Positions 10,641-21,859 of a stretch of DNA of 64,000 nt are shown one piece after another. Position 1 is the stretch's first letter. Each line of letters opens with the position of its first letter. The notes below the pieces were generated by a model. The model did no database searches, was not told the origin of the DNA, and saw nothing but the letters and a program-made list of their open reading frames with translations. The position numbers were made by a program, and so were the translations under genes. The DNA is from Podospora pseudoanserina (lineage: Eukaryota > Ascomycota > Sordariomycetes > Sordariales > Podosporaceae). The stretch spans positions 6,510,001 through 6,574,000 of the forward strand of contig NC_085920.1 of assembly GCF_035222485.1 (NCBI RefSeq), written 5' to 3'.

Positions 10641-13634
10641 TCACAGCCACCAACTCCCGACAAAAACAGCCGCAACATAACCCATGAACAGGGTATACAG
10701 TACCACAAAGTCCACCTCGAACAAAGACCACCTGACATGCTTTGCCTCCTCCGTTGGGTAACGCGCACCGTTTTCCTCCCGCTTTCCGAGCAGTCTGTCC
10801 CGCTCAGGTACGCTAGGTGGCCGGAGAGCGTACCTCAGCGGCGTCAAGTATCCCAACATTGTCGGAAACCAAAGATGTGATGGCCACGCTACTGTCTTGA
10901 GCAGCTCAATCCACATGTCCCTATTGAAAACCCAGTTGCCAGACATCCAATGTGGTCCGAGTACCCGGAATGCCTGCAGGGAGGCACATGAGGCAAATGC
11001 CAGCACGACGCTCAGTTGAACCCAGACACCACAGTCGAAAAGAATATGGCGCAGCCGCTCGCGGAAAGGAGCACGGCGTGCAGGGTTCCGCTCTTGGAGG
11101 CTGTTGGCAATGCTCCCCGTTGGGGTGAATCCATCAGGCTTACCCAGGAAAAACGTCTTGAACCACGCAACAGTGTAATCTGTGTCATGTTAGCCGACGG
11201 TCCTTTCAAGAATCTGGCGGACTTACAATGAGACATGTATCTCATCATACCCGTCTCCATGATTGCAACCCGGTACCCAGCCATCACACCGATGTGGCAG
11301 TCATGAAGATAGCGTGTCAGGACAATGGCACAGTAAAGTCGAAGCAATAGCTTCATTTCCGCCTCGTCTCGCCAATACATCAGGTGCGTACCAGTCAAGA
11401 ACACAAAGGGCGTCAACAACATGAATACTGTGGCTAGCTGAGCCTTGGCGTGGACGTTGATACCGCTGGAGAAGCCGACCAACTTGGCAGCAAGGGTCAT
11501 CCGCTTGGTCAGTTTGCTGGAGAGATATCCCTTGAAGTTGACAAACATCTGAGCTCCACCGATGTACTGCTCTCATCATTAGGACAGATGATACCACACG
11601 AAAGTATAGAGGAACGTACCCATCGAGCAAATTGCTTCACATGAGCAGCATATGTTTCGGGAACCAGACCATACTGAAGCGACTCGGCCAGATAGGCAGA
11701 ACGCCACCCCTCTGCCATCTGCAGCATGGAGCTGTAGATATCCTCGACAAGGCAGTCTGTAGGAAACCCACCGATATCGTCCACCGCCTCTCTTCGGACG
11801 ACCCAGCCAGATCCGAGATTCCTGTGCAGTGTCAGTCGCTGGGCCCCAAGGCTTCGAGGGATTACTTACCAGCCGAGTCCGGCATGGTCCCTGATGATGT
11901 CCATACAAAGCCAGTTGATAGAACTCTGCTGATTCAGCGGGTCATTGTCCGGCACATTGTAGAACAATTGGGCAGGACAAACAACTCCCATCTTGGGATC
12001 CCTGATCAGATGTGCAACACACGCCCTCAGCCACCTCTTTTTAGGAATCATATCAGCATCCAACCCAGCTACAAGCTCAGCCCGCCCACCAGGAAGGGTG
12101 TCAGACACAGTAATTGCATGATTGAGGTTGCCAGCTTTGTACCCTGCCGGCCCATACTTGACACGCGCGGTGTAATACAAGTTGGGCGTGTCGGCGGCCA
12201 GCTGCAAAACCCAAGCCTCCAGCTTTTGATTCCGGCCATCATCAGACACGATGACTCTGAACTGATGAGCAGGGTAGTCGATGTTGAATGTAGCGCGAAC
12301 GGTATCTTGGATGATGTCGACAAAGACACCATTAGAATCCGTCCAGGAAGATCTCAGTGATACCCAGGCGCCCCTGGGGTCGGAGAAAGCCTTGTCCAGA
12401 GGCAGATGATCGTGCCATTCCCCCTTGAGAGAAGAATCATACCAGAGCATTGACAACGGATCAGCCGCATCAGGCCTGTCCCTCTGAAACAAACCATACT
12501 CAGGAATGCCGTACTCCCTCCCATAAAAGAATAGCGAATTCGCCGTAGCAGTGATCTTGGACGGACCGCAATCCCCATAATTGAACTTCTCCGTCATCCC
12601 CATATTATGAATATGAAACATGCCCGTCTCCCGAAACTTGGGATGGCTGTCCAACATCCCAAAGGTGCTCCCCAACGATGTTAACAACCCCGACGAAAGC
12701 TGTGCATGCGCCTGCGTCCCAAAATGCCAATAATCCGGCGTCTCAGCCCACGTCCCGCTCTCGTCAACACTCTTGCCGCAGTGCTGCTCTGCGTTTTCCA
12801 CCGCCCTCCCCAACAAGCTTCTCGCCACACCACTGGTGTCATCCCCCAACACCGCCAACGCCCCCACAATCATCCCACCCGCAGTAACACAGTTCCAGTT
12901 CCCCGTCACCCCCAGAAACCACTCCTCCCTCTCAAAACTCTCCAGCCCCTTTCTCAGGCCTAAATCAACAACACTCCATCTTATCCCCTCTCTCTCCTCA
13001 GCTGTCCATGCGTCATAAAGCCAGTCATACGCAATCCCAAACGCGACCAGAAACTCGCCTACATCCAGCCAATGATCCGTGTTCCAGCTGTCGCCTTGCG
13101 TCCCAAACGAAGCACCGGTAGAGTTCCCGGCTGTGTGGACGATTTCTTTCCAAATGCGATCTTTCCACTTGGGGTCGTTGGTCAACCGGTAGGCGTAAGC
13201 CCAGTGCTTGATCCTGAGCTGGACCGTCCTCGCGATGTCGAGGATCCCACTCGTTCCGTCTTTTTTGTAGTCTGGGGGAGGTAAAGAGAGCATCTCGTCG
13301 GCTTGGCGGAAGATGGTTCTGTTCCACCTTGAAAGGTATCCATCACCTGCTATTTGGTCCGGAAGGGAGGCCCATTTAGACGTGTTGGCGAAGAGAGGCG
13401 GGGATGGGTGGGTTCAAGATGGTGGCCAAGAATCTGGATGGTGGCCTCTTCGTTGGCTGTGCTGGCGGCGGTGGGCAGTGGCAATGGTGTCTGCAAGGTT
13501 GCGGTCACCAGCGACAACCGCAAACAAAACGTCAGGGTGATGATGGTCGACATCGCCAGTGCTGCTGCCCACAACGACTGCCCCCGGTACTCGTGCGCGC
13601 GGAGAGGATTGCCAAGACATGGTGATAGCTTCAC
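10641..13634 (-). CDS. Heparinase-II/III-like lyase fused to GT2 cellulose-synthase-like glycosyltransferase (frameshift near the 5' end)
   Basis: Minus-strand exons: 13634-11870, 11821-11620, 11566-11227 and 11179-10641; the three introns are phase-consistent. The 5' part has an N-terminal membrane anchor, then H-P-R-L and a heparinase II/III-type alpha-toroid sequence (W-N-T-D-H-W-L-D-V-G-E-F, A-Y-D-W-L-Y-D-A-W). At about 12316-12324 the frame passes directly into a GT2 domain. All processive-GT2 signatures are present: D-D-G, D-A-D, V-E-D and Q-F-A-R-W (QxxRW), followed by membrane helices to the C-terminus. The lyase C-terminal sheet domain and the GT2 N-terminal helices are missing. An extra CT in the run at 13392-13397 shifts the frame between H-P-R-L and the next conserved stretch; the frame used downstream is open from there and has an ATG at 13293. 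Either a real chimeric gene with a damaged start, a deletion-born pseudogene, or an assembly artefact. Confidence 0.7.
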
Positions 13635-14328
13635 ATGGGTGGGCCCTCAAAAAGCAACCCTCTCAACCCCCTTCAGCACCAGCCGGGAGATGACCGAAAG
13701 AATAATACAAAACTCAACAGGGAAAAAGAGAGAAAACAGGCTTTTGCTCACGATCCGGCCATCCTTTCATCACGCGATTCGTCCATTTTACGACCCCTCT
13801 TGCCATGTCGCTTCTCAGCTCTGCGCGAATAGCCCCGTCTGTACTGCAGCAACACGCCACCCCCCGGAGCCGCACCCCGGACTGGTGTAACCGAACTTTG
13901 ATTCCTCCCATCCCCACTCGCCTTGACACCACGGGAAGTGGCGGTCACACGATCCCGCGCGAACAAACAGTTTGCTGATTCCGAGTTCCGGGAACAAACG
14001 GTCTCGAGGTGCATCGGAGGATCGCATCAGTGGCTGGCTTGCTGCACCGGACACGCTCCCTAGCACCTATGACGTGGCCGAGTGAGTACAAGTCGCGGGG
14101 GGGGTTCGTCTGCATTGTTCTACCATCGCGCCACTAGAAAAATGGGTTGGTGCTGGGAGGAAATAACGCCGAGCTCGGCTTCAGCGGGCCAACGTGGGAA
14201 CGACATGGAGAGATCTTCGCGACGGCAGCAAAATGTCCCCCGAGAGGATGGTGCAGAGGTCAAATATCATCAAGATGGATACAAAAAAAAAAAATCAAAA
14301 ATCAACTGATTAAAAATTAATCACAAAT
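13635..14328. other. Intergenic region upstream of the fusion gene
   Basis: No supported ORF. It ends in a short A-rich tract (about 14282-14294), followed by the tRNA-Asn 3' flank. On the minus strand, where the tRNA is transcribed, this tract reads as T-rich and could serve as the Pol III terminator region. Confidence 0.5.
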
Positions 14329-14402
14329 CTCCTCCGGGAAGGCTCGAACTTCCAACCTCCTGATTAACAGTCAGACGCGCTAGCCAATTGCGCCACAGAG
14401 GA
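14329..14402 (-). tRNA. tRNA-Asn (GTT)
   Basis: The minus strand folds as a complete 74-nt cloverleaf: acceptor TCCTCTG pairing with CGGAGGA, D-arm with GCGC/GCGC, anticodon loop CTGTTAA with anticodon GTT, and a T-arm with the TTCGAGC loop. No intron. Discriminator base is G. It stands alone between the two carbohydrate-enzyme genes. Confidence 0.93.
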
Positions 14403-15143
14403 TTATTGCTTTGCTTTGGCGACGAGGAAAATAGCCTCAGGTGTGGAGCATGAAGCAGTTACTGCCAGCTCTAAACCTTCAAACATCAACTATGATCAAA
14501 GAGCGAAACAATAACCCCAAATACATCTGCAAATTTAGAGTCGTTTTTGCTTTGTTCTTTGTTAGGGCTATATATCTGTGATACTCGTTGTCCGGTCAAC
14601 AGTGGAGTCGTTGATTACCCCTGAACAAGCCACCGAGTCCCTGAATCCACCTTGCCTCGGGTTGATATTGAGGATGCAGAACAGCAAAAACAGCTCGAAG
14701 AGCATGTTGGATGCCGAAGGCTGTGAGCACTTTGGGCATCAACGGCAGTGCCAACCCGTAGCTGCAATTGCACAAACACCACAGCTCTCGTGCTAGTATT
14801 CTCAACAAACAAAACCGTGGTCACCCGATACTATGGTTCCCAGTCTTGCGGTCAGCCAAGAGACAAGTAGATAGAAACGCACCACGCTTCCATGCACGTG
14901 TCGTGAAACCAATGCCCGGCATAAATAGCTTCTCTACATCGTTGATTCGCTTCTGTGCTTCGTCAATGACGTACAAGTATGCGGGGAAAAGCAGTGGAAG
15001 TAATAGTACCTTCCTCATCAAGCTCACAACCACATGGCTGGTGTCACAAACGTGAGACCTGTAGAGCTGGTTATCTCATAACTCACTGAACATTACTTTA
15101 TGCTGCGTAATAATACCATTATCAATATGAATCTCTGCCCCCC
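14403..15143. other. Intergenic region between tRNA-Asn and GH2 gene
   Basis: No gene-like ORF is seen. It should contain the GH2 3' UTR at its right end and the tRNA upstream flank at its left end. Confidence 0.5.
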
Positions 15144-17352
15144 TCAAGCCCGAGCTGCCGCAGCGTCGTACAGCGCCTGTATGTCGGCTTTCCATTGCGT
15201 TACATCCACACGCACCACGCGACGGTCGTAGGTCACAAGCCCATTGACCTCCCCTTCCACGTCCGACGTTTGAGTGTACACAGCACCACTGCATGCAAAG
15301 TGCTCAACCTGCTGTCGTAGCAAGTCGAACAACACATGTGCACGGTAGTTGTAAGATGCCTCATCGGCATGCATCTCATACGTTTCATTGATCGTCCTAA
15401 CGGCCGCTTGCACTGGCCAGAGACTGCGTGCATGTCAGATGGGAAGTCATTGCAGCGATGGTGCCACTCACTGTTCATCCAACGGTCGGTGGCCGAGTCC
15501 TCCATACTCTCCTTGGAATCCAATCCGGCTGGAGTCATATGGTGTGTTTGGCAGCGAGTAGAATGGTGTACCGCACTGGGGATCGGCATAATGATGATTA
15601 TCCTGGCTCGGAATTAGAAAACGGATGCAAAGTTACTCGGGACTTCGCTCACATGATAATCCCCAGCTCCGTGATCATGCCACCCTGTTACGGAATTAAT
15701 CAGCCGTGTTGGATCAAGCTGTCGAATGCGGTCCGTGATATGAAACTCTGGATAGCGATCCGTAATTTGGCCCCAGCCTTCGTTGTAGATGACCCAGGTG
15801 ACAATGCTTGGGTAATTTCTGTGTTCCTTGATCATGATTTCGAGCTGACGTTCAAACTCGGCTTGTTCGGCATCAGTTGGTCGAGCATTGGTGTGGACCC
15901 TCATGGAAGGCATGTCTTGCATGACCAGCAGACCGAGCCGATCACATGCCTCGTAAAAGAGGTCCGGCTCAATTTTGATCTGGCAATGTCAGTCATGCCT
16001 GAAAAGTTGCCCCCGTACAGGCTCATCTCCCTCATGCTTACATGTTTGCGAACCAAGTTCATGCCAAGACTTTTGACAAGCTCCAGATCGTACACCATTG
16101 CTTCGAGAGTCGGTGGCAGATGAAGGCCATCTGGCCAATATCCCTGATCAAGAGGTCCGAAAAGGTAAACGAATTTCCCATTCAGAAGAGGCCTTTTGAT
16201 TCCATTGACGACTCCTGTGGAAATGGTCCGGAATCCCGTGTAACTCTCAATCAAGTCATCACCCATTTTGACCGTGACATTGTAGAGAGTAGGCTTTTCA
16301 GGGGACCAGAGTTGTGGGCCAGGGACATTGAACACAAACTGCCGGTCTGACTCTGCATCGAATCGCCCTACCACTTCCCCTGATTTTGTGGATACCTCAA
16401 TGCTAATCGGGGTGGATTGGTTCTGGGAACTATGTACGGTGAAAGTTACTGTTGAATTTCATCAGCCGCTGTCAATTTTCAAGGTGTCATCAACCCGTCG
16501 GACTTGCCGTCGCCGTTCATGTTGGCCGTCAGATCCAATGACTTGATATGATTGTTGGAAGCGCTCTCAAGCCATACTGTCTGCCAAATACCGCTGCAGG
16601 GCGTGTAGAAAATGTGCGAGAGACGTTTTGTCTGCTTCCCTTGTGGGATGCTTTGATCGTCTGTTGGATCGAAGACAAACACCTTGCTATACCACAGGTC
16701 AGCATCAACTTCTCAAACACCGCGATTGTCCGACTTGCAGCTCGTTTGGTCCGTCAAAGTTGATCTTCTCAGTGACATCCAAGCTGAACCGAAAATATCC
16801 ACCACGATGAAACGCGAGCTGGACGCCATTGATAAACACCGTTGCTTCGTAGTCCACTGCTTCGAAATTCAACAAAACACGTTTCCCACCTCTCCACTCG
16901 AGAGGGATCGTAAAGGTCGTGCCAAACCACATGTGCGTCACGCCCTCGGTCATGATCCCGGAGATGCCACTTTCGATGCAAGAGGGGATCAAAACCTCCT
17001 GGCGAAGGGGCAATCGAGGCGGACTCTTGACATCCTCAGCTCCTTGAGCTGCCTGGTAGGTCCATATTCCGTTCAGCGACCGCCATGGCTCGCGACGGAG
17101 TTGAGGACGTGGATACTGCGGCCAGGGGCTTGTGCCAACCTTGTCAGTCCATGGTGTGTCAAGGTGAGGGCGTAGGAGCTGGTACGGAGCAGCTGCATGG
17201 GCTGAAGGGGCAGGCGTCGCGTTAGAGTCTCCAATCGTTTTCGTCGCTGTCACCAAAACTGTCGTAAAGATGGTGTAGGCATCCTGAGGCCTGGCGGTGA
17301 CAGCGAGTGCCAAGAAGACCAAACAGAGGTGGGCGTAAAGTAAGATAGGCAT
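15144..17352 (-). CDS. Secreted glycoside hydrolase family 2 protein (LacZ/GUS-type)
   Basis: Six minus-strand exons: 17352-16735, 16682-16508, 16448-16042, 15979-15653, 15602-15472 and 15423-15144, giving about 645 residues. The ATG at 17352 starts a signal peptide. The N-terminal half shows the GH2 sugar-binding jelly-roll (I-E-S-G-I-S-G, W-F-G-T-T-F, N-F-E-A-V-D-Y) and an immunoglobulin-like domain. The barrel then has the acid/base motif V-I-Y-N-E-G-W-G-Q and a nucleophile region G-F-Q-G-E-Y-G-G. The usual GH2 catalytic pair of Glu residues is therefore present. The substrate (glucuronide, galactoside or other) cannot be assigned. The second intron starts with GCAAGT, a GC-AG intron. The first intron donor is weak (GTCGGA), and its acceptor at CAAG was chosen because it restores N-E-L-Q-V-F-V-F-D-P. 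Its neighbour is the lyase-GT2 fusion. Confidence 0.85.
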
Positions 17353-18484
17353 GTTCCTACAGCAATGATGAAGTAGTGCGGCTGGCGGCAAGCGTCTCTC
17401 GCCGGAGAAGAAAAGTCAAGAGGACCTTTATAGTGCTCGAGTCAAACCCACAAGCGGGCCGTTGAAAAGCGAGTCGTGTCATCTCAACGTGGTTCGGTCC
17501 GTCGTCGGGAGCTTAATCTAACAATTGGGCCGACAAGGTCCCCACAAGTCAACTCCAAGAAGGTGTAAACCCGTCACAAGACCACCTCACTCATGGATGA
17601 GGACTGTACTCTCCCAGATGACCGGCCAGTCATGCGGCAACATGCCGTGTTCTAAAGCGGCAGGGACGGCATGTGTATCTTGCCCATCTCAAGTACATGG
17701 CATGGCCGGCCGCGTGCTCGATGTTTGCTTCTGTGGGTGGCGTACCGGATTCACAACCTCCACTCAGACTGTTCAGTTAGCCCAATTACGAGTCTTGTGT
17801 TGGGGTCAGCCTGGTATAGCCCGCCAACAGCGGGTTAGGTCGTATCAGTCCCACCACATTTCTGGTGTACCCTGAGGGGTTGCATTGCCATGAGGTGAGA
17901 CAGCACGTATGACAAGCCGGCCGCGGTGAGGATGGAAGTCGGCGCCCCCAACCACGACCGCGCGCGCGATATGCAGGCTCAGGCATTGCCGTCTCGGAAA
18001 AAGCAAGCAGCTTGGATTTTGAGACAGCGCCAAGATTTGATTGTATTTCGGTCAACAGGTCAAGAACGACGCTGTAGGGATGGAGCACCTTGGAGGCTGC
18101 GCCAGCAATCGACGGCAGGCCCGCATGGCACGTCTGATGCTGGGGCCCAAGGGCCTGCCAGCAGCTGCATCTCGCCAACTGAGACAGATCCACCGACCGC
18201 TGGGCAGTAGGTAGGCACGGATGAATAAAAAATTCGAGGATGCCATGTTGGTCACTGGTGGAGAGCAGTGTTGAAATATCAGACAAATAGGTAACCGGTA
18301 GTAAGTTTAAAAGACGATTCCCAAGGTATATCACCCTCGCCTCATCCCCTGGCGGTCGTGTCTGGTGGCCAGCACACTGCTTGGAGAACTTCATCTGATA
18401 TTTCAAGCGACATGGACCTGACCAAGCTCCTGGTGGTTGCTATGCTTTCACGCCATGTTTAGACAGATAGCCCAGTTCCCTTGC
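17353..18484. other. Intergenic region upstream of the GH2 gene
   Basis: Promoter side of the GH2 gene and 3' side of the HET gene. A 206-codon minus-strand ORF (17786-18406) has no domain or compositional support. Confidence 0.5.
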
Positions 18485-21400
18485 TCATCTCAGAACCACC
18501 ATTTCTGGCGGATATTCCGTGGGCCGCAGCTCACCCAGCATCACTCCATGCACGTAACAGCCCCCCATCAACACATGCTCATCTCCTTCCAAAGGCCCAA
18601 CTATCGGTGCTTGTTTCCCAGGCTCTCTCAACAGCAGCTCTTGATGTCGCAACGCCGATCGCATAACCAGCGGCAAAGGGGTGCCCCATGCCATCACAAT
18701 GCTATCGCCAACCCGACTCCTTGGAGGAACGATCCCGAATCTCCCGCCCTTCGTGACGCAGAAGCTCTTACCCCCAATTGACCGACCGAGCTCGAAACCG
18801 AGCTTCTCATGAGCCTTGCCGTCCGCCTGTCTTGGGTATCCCTTCGCCGCGAGGAGAGCCTCACAAGTAGACACGTGTTGGAAAAGAACGGACGTGTCCA
18901 TCGGGGGCAAGGACCCCGTGGCACAATCGCAAAATATCGTCCGGTACAGCGCCTCTACCAATCCATCCTCGGAGATCGGTTCTTCGCGCGCGAGCGCATC
19001 CCTGTGGAGCTGAGCTGCGAAGCTCTTTGCCTCTAGAACGAAGGCACGTATGTTGTTTAAAAAGGTTGTTGGGCGTTCCAGCAACTCTACTACCGTCAAA
19101 AAGGGCTTTCCCAGCAATTCGATTTCGTCCACGATAGATAATGAGGCTCGTATGCAATTGGGTCGACCCGGGATCTCCTCAAAGAGTTTTGTGCCATGCG
19201 CACCAGCATTGTATCCAATAGGTTCCATAGCAGGCAGTTGAAATCTGCTCAGTGTCCAGTGAGGCACCCACGACGGAAGACTCAGCAGTGATGCAGGCGC
19301 TTTCCACCACAGCACCCGCCTCATCCATAGCACAATGAACGACCAGGGCGAAGCCGCCCAGATATGGTCATCATCAACGTCAAGCCCAGATAGCTCGAAG
19401 CCCCAGCCGGCGAGACCCAATCGTTCGGCAGGCTCATGGCGACCAGTCAAGATGTGCTTGGCACTGTCGCGCAATAAATCTCCAGCAGGCAGAATCGTGT
19501 CGTCGTACTCGATATTGATATGCTGGCGGGTTTCTTGCTGCGTCAGGCCAAGGACGGCATAGATCTTGTCCTTGATATTCGAAGCCGAGAGGTCCGTTGT
19601 CAGGCCAAGCAAAGTATCCAGTGGGAGACGACCGACACGGTCTTGATCCCACTCCTGGCTGACAGGCTCGGACCGGGGATTTCCTTCGGCGTTCCACCCG
19701 GCGACTTGGTTTCGGACCAAGCTCATCACATGGGCTCCTTTGACGCCAAGGATGGTGGTCGGAAAATTGTACCAAACGGTCCAGAACCCAGGTTCGTGAA
19801 GGAATGGCTCACCATCGCTCCCCATCATGAAGTTCACGAGGGGAGAGATATCATCCCAGTCGGCTTCCTCAGCTCCATGCTTTACCACGACCTTTCTCCC
19901 CAGGGCTACTTCCTGCAACATCCACATGCGGCGAAAGTATGGCTGCTTAAACAGCTCAATAACTCTCAGCCAAGTGGTAAGGATCGTCCACGGCCATAGT
20001 TCTACCGTGATTCTCTCATATTCGAAGTTGTCCATGGCTTCTGGGTCTCGACAGGCGGTCTTGTTGATGAAAGAGAGGGCACCTCGTCCATTGGCCGTAC
20101 CCCCAACCCAGGCGATGACTCGGCTCGCATTACGGTAGATGGTCCCCATCAACGCAACTTGGTTGGACTTTTCATCCAGGTCTTCAACGGAGGCAGGCTT
20201 GTCGGCTGACGCGTGTTCATGACCCTGGTTAATGCAGATGGCATCGATCCAGACATACCTACCCTTGTCCTTGGTCTGCAGGGCGTGGAGAAGCTCAAAG
20301 ACGGTTCTCGTGACCAAGAAACGCTTGCCGTCAATGACAATGGCAAAGTTTCGTCCTTCATTTCCCCACCGGTATGAGATTGCCTCGTATGCTTCCTTGC
20401 TGCGGTGCTCTCCTAGCGGTACGCTCACCAGCCAACAGCGAACGAGGTTGTCGCCAGAGATCGGTTCCAGCCGCAACAGCCTAAACTCGGCGTTGTTGGC
20501 GTCAAGAGGCGTGTAAGTGTATTGTCCGAGGCCCCGAGTCTTGAATTTACACATCAGGCGCACAGCATGCATTCTGACTGAGGCTTCTAGATCAAGAATG
20601 AAAACCATAAACCGTCGTACCTCTCGAATAACGGGTCTAGGCCAGTGCGCAACACTCTGGGCTATAGTAGACTGGCAGTTGTACATTCGATGGTAACAAA
20701 CTCCAGCAGTCAATGCGGAAACCGCGGGCAGTCTGAGCCAAATGCTGGGGAAGATCCAGCGAATGGTTTCGTAAATAGCTCGAAGGAACAACGTCACCAG
20801 GATGAACGGGGAGGCGGTCAGATACTTCAGCCAGTGTTCCAACTCGAGGTCAAGCGTATACTCCTCGACAAGCTTTGCCAGCGGGATCTTTGTGGAAGAG
20901 GCATCAGGCCATGTGATAGACGTTGCTTGACGCAAGCCAAGGAGGAAGTGGATGGCGTTCAATCCTCCTAGCGTAGTCACCAGTGGGAAGATGAGCATGC
21001 CCCCAATGGCGCGGTAAAGATCATCTCCAGCGTAGGATATGATTGCATGAACATAGAAATCCAAGGCGTAGCGTGTCTGCCACTTCGGGCCGAGAAGTTC
21101 CCACAACAACAAGTCCCCCGGGAAGGTAGTAAGAGCTCTGTAAACATTTTCTCCGATGGTGACCAGGACTCTGATGTCACGGACTTTCTTCGGCTCAAGC
21201 GGAAGCTGAGTTGGTTGCTCGGGGGCAGGATTGAAGGAGGCCAGGATGTTTTGGTGGAACTGCGAGCTAATCCTGTCGAAGATTGCAGCGTCGATGTCAG
21301 GAGGCAGGTCTTCGTGGGACTGGTTTGCCGAGTGCAGTGATTGGAGGAGGAGTTGATACGCAAGAGCCTGCGTGTCCCTCCAGCTCTCTATTTGTTCACT

Positions 21401-21715
21401 AGATAAGATGTTAGCCAACTGCTCTCGCGGCGCAGCAATCTCGTTGTCGTCGTCGAGGGGGTTGTCATCGTGCTGATCCCCCGGCTGGTCGGATATTTCC
21501 GTTGGAGGATGCGATGGGTCGTGCGCTTCCTCCTCCTCACTTCCGTTTTTGCTGAGGTGTTCTTCCTGCATTCTGGTCCGAGTCTGAGTTGACACCGTCA
21601 GCGAGCGGGGGGATGGATGCGGAGTCTTGGGGAGGAAAGAATGCGACGCAACGGCGGAGATCACATATACATAAACCTGGAAGCCATGCCTCAGGATGTC
21701 GGCTGACTGGGACAT
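18485..21715 (-). CDS. HET-domain (heterokaryon incompatibility) membrane protein
   Basis: One uninterrupted frame of 1076 codons. Residues about 442-615 hold the HET domain with its usual blocks: Y-E-A-I-S-Y-R-W-G, then R-Y-V-W-I-D-A-I-C-I-N-Q, then Y-R-N-A-S-R-V-I-A-W-V-G. R-R-M-W-M-L-Q-E-V-A follows. HET domains are TIR-like cell-death modules of fungal non-self recognition. The N-terminal part is acidic and disordered (about 50-110). Two to three hydrophobic segments follow at about 236-260 and 300-345, so the protein is likely membrane-associated. The start could also be the in-frame ATG at 21571 (residue 49), since the first 48 residues look weakly conserved. It is the last gene of a compact minus-strand run; the SDR gene ends 144 bp upstream. 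No NACHT, WD or ankyrin region follows the HET domain. Confidence 0.88.
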   Translation of the reverse strand: MSQSADILRHGFQVYVYVISAVASHSFLPKTPHPSPRSLTVSTQTRTRMQEEHLSKNGSEEEEAHDPSHPPTEISDQPGDQHDDNPLDDDNEIAAPREQLANILSSEQIESWRDTQALAYQLLLQSLHSANQSHEDLPPDIDAAIFDRISSQFHQNILASFNPAPEQPTQLPLEPKKVRDIRVLVTIGENVYRALTTFPGDLLLWELLGPKWQTRYALDFYVHAIISYAGDDLYRAIGGMLIFPLVTTLGGLNAIHFLLGLRQATSITWPDASSTKIPLAKLVEEYTLDLELEHWLKYLTASPFILVTLFLRAIYETIRWIFPSIWLRLPAVSALTAGVCYHRMYNCQSTIAQSVAHWPRPVIREVRRFMVFILDLEASVRMHAVRLMCKFKTRGLGQYTYTPLDANNAEFRLLRLEPISGDNLVRCWLVSVPLGEHRSKEAYEAISYRWGNEGRNFAIVIDGKRFLVTRTVFELLHALQTKDKGRYVWIDAICINQGHEHASADKPASVEDLDEKSNQVALMGTIYRNASRVIAWVGGTANGRGALSFINKTACRDPEAMDNFEYERITVELWPWTILTTWLRVIELFKQPYFRRMWMLQEVALGRKVVVKHGAEEADWDDISPLVNFMMGSDGEPFLHEPGFWTVWYNFPTTILGVKGAHVMSLVRNQVAGWNAEGNPRSEPVSQEWDQDRVGRLPLDTLLGLTTDLSASNIKDKIYAVLGLTQQETRQHINIEYDDTILPAGDLLRDSAKHILTGRHEPAERLGLAGWGFELSGLDVDDDHIWAASPWSFIVLWMRRVLWWKAPASLLSLPSWVPHWTLSRFQLPAMEPIGYNAGAHGTKLFEEIPGRPNCIRASLSIVDEIELLGKPFLTVVELLERPTTFLNNIRAFVLEAKSFAAQLHRDALAREEPISEDGLVEALYRTIFCDCATGSLPPMDTSVLFQHVSTCEALLAAKGYPRQADGKAHEKLGFELGRSIGGKSFCVTKGGRFGIVPPRSRVGDSIVMAWGTPLPLVMRSALRHQELLLREPGKQAPIVGPLEGDEHVLMGGCYVHGVMLGELRPTEYPPEMVVLR

Positions 21716-21859
21716 GCAGGAAAGCCCAACATTACTTTCTACAGTGCGGCTGGACTTGAACGCAGCGCTAAACGGATGGGCAGTGCAGGATGCCCTTGGC
21801 AGCCCTAGACAGGGGACAATCCGGAGAATCTGTTCCCATTGCCAATAGAAAAAGAACCC

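Noticed and set aside
17786-18406. 206-codon minus-strand ORF
   Set aside because: Composition is not protein-like and it has no motif; it lies in the GH2 promoter region.
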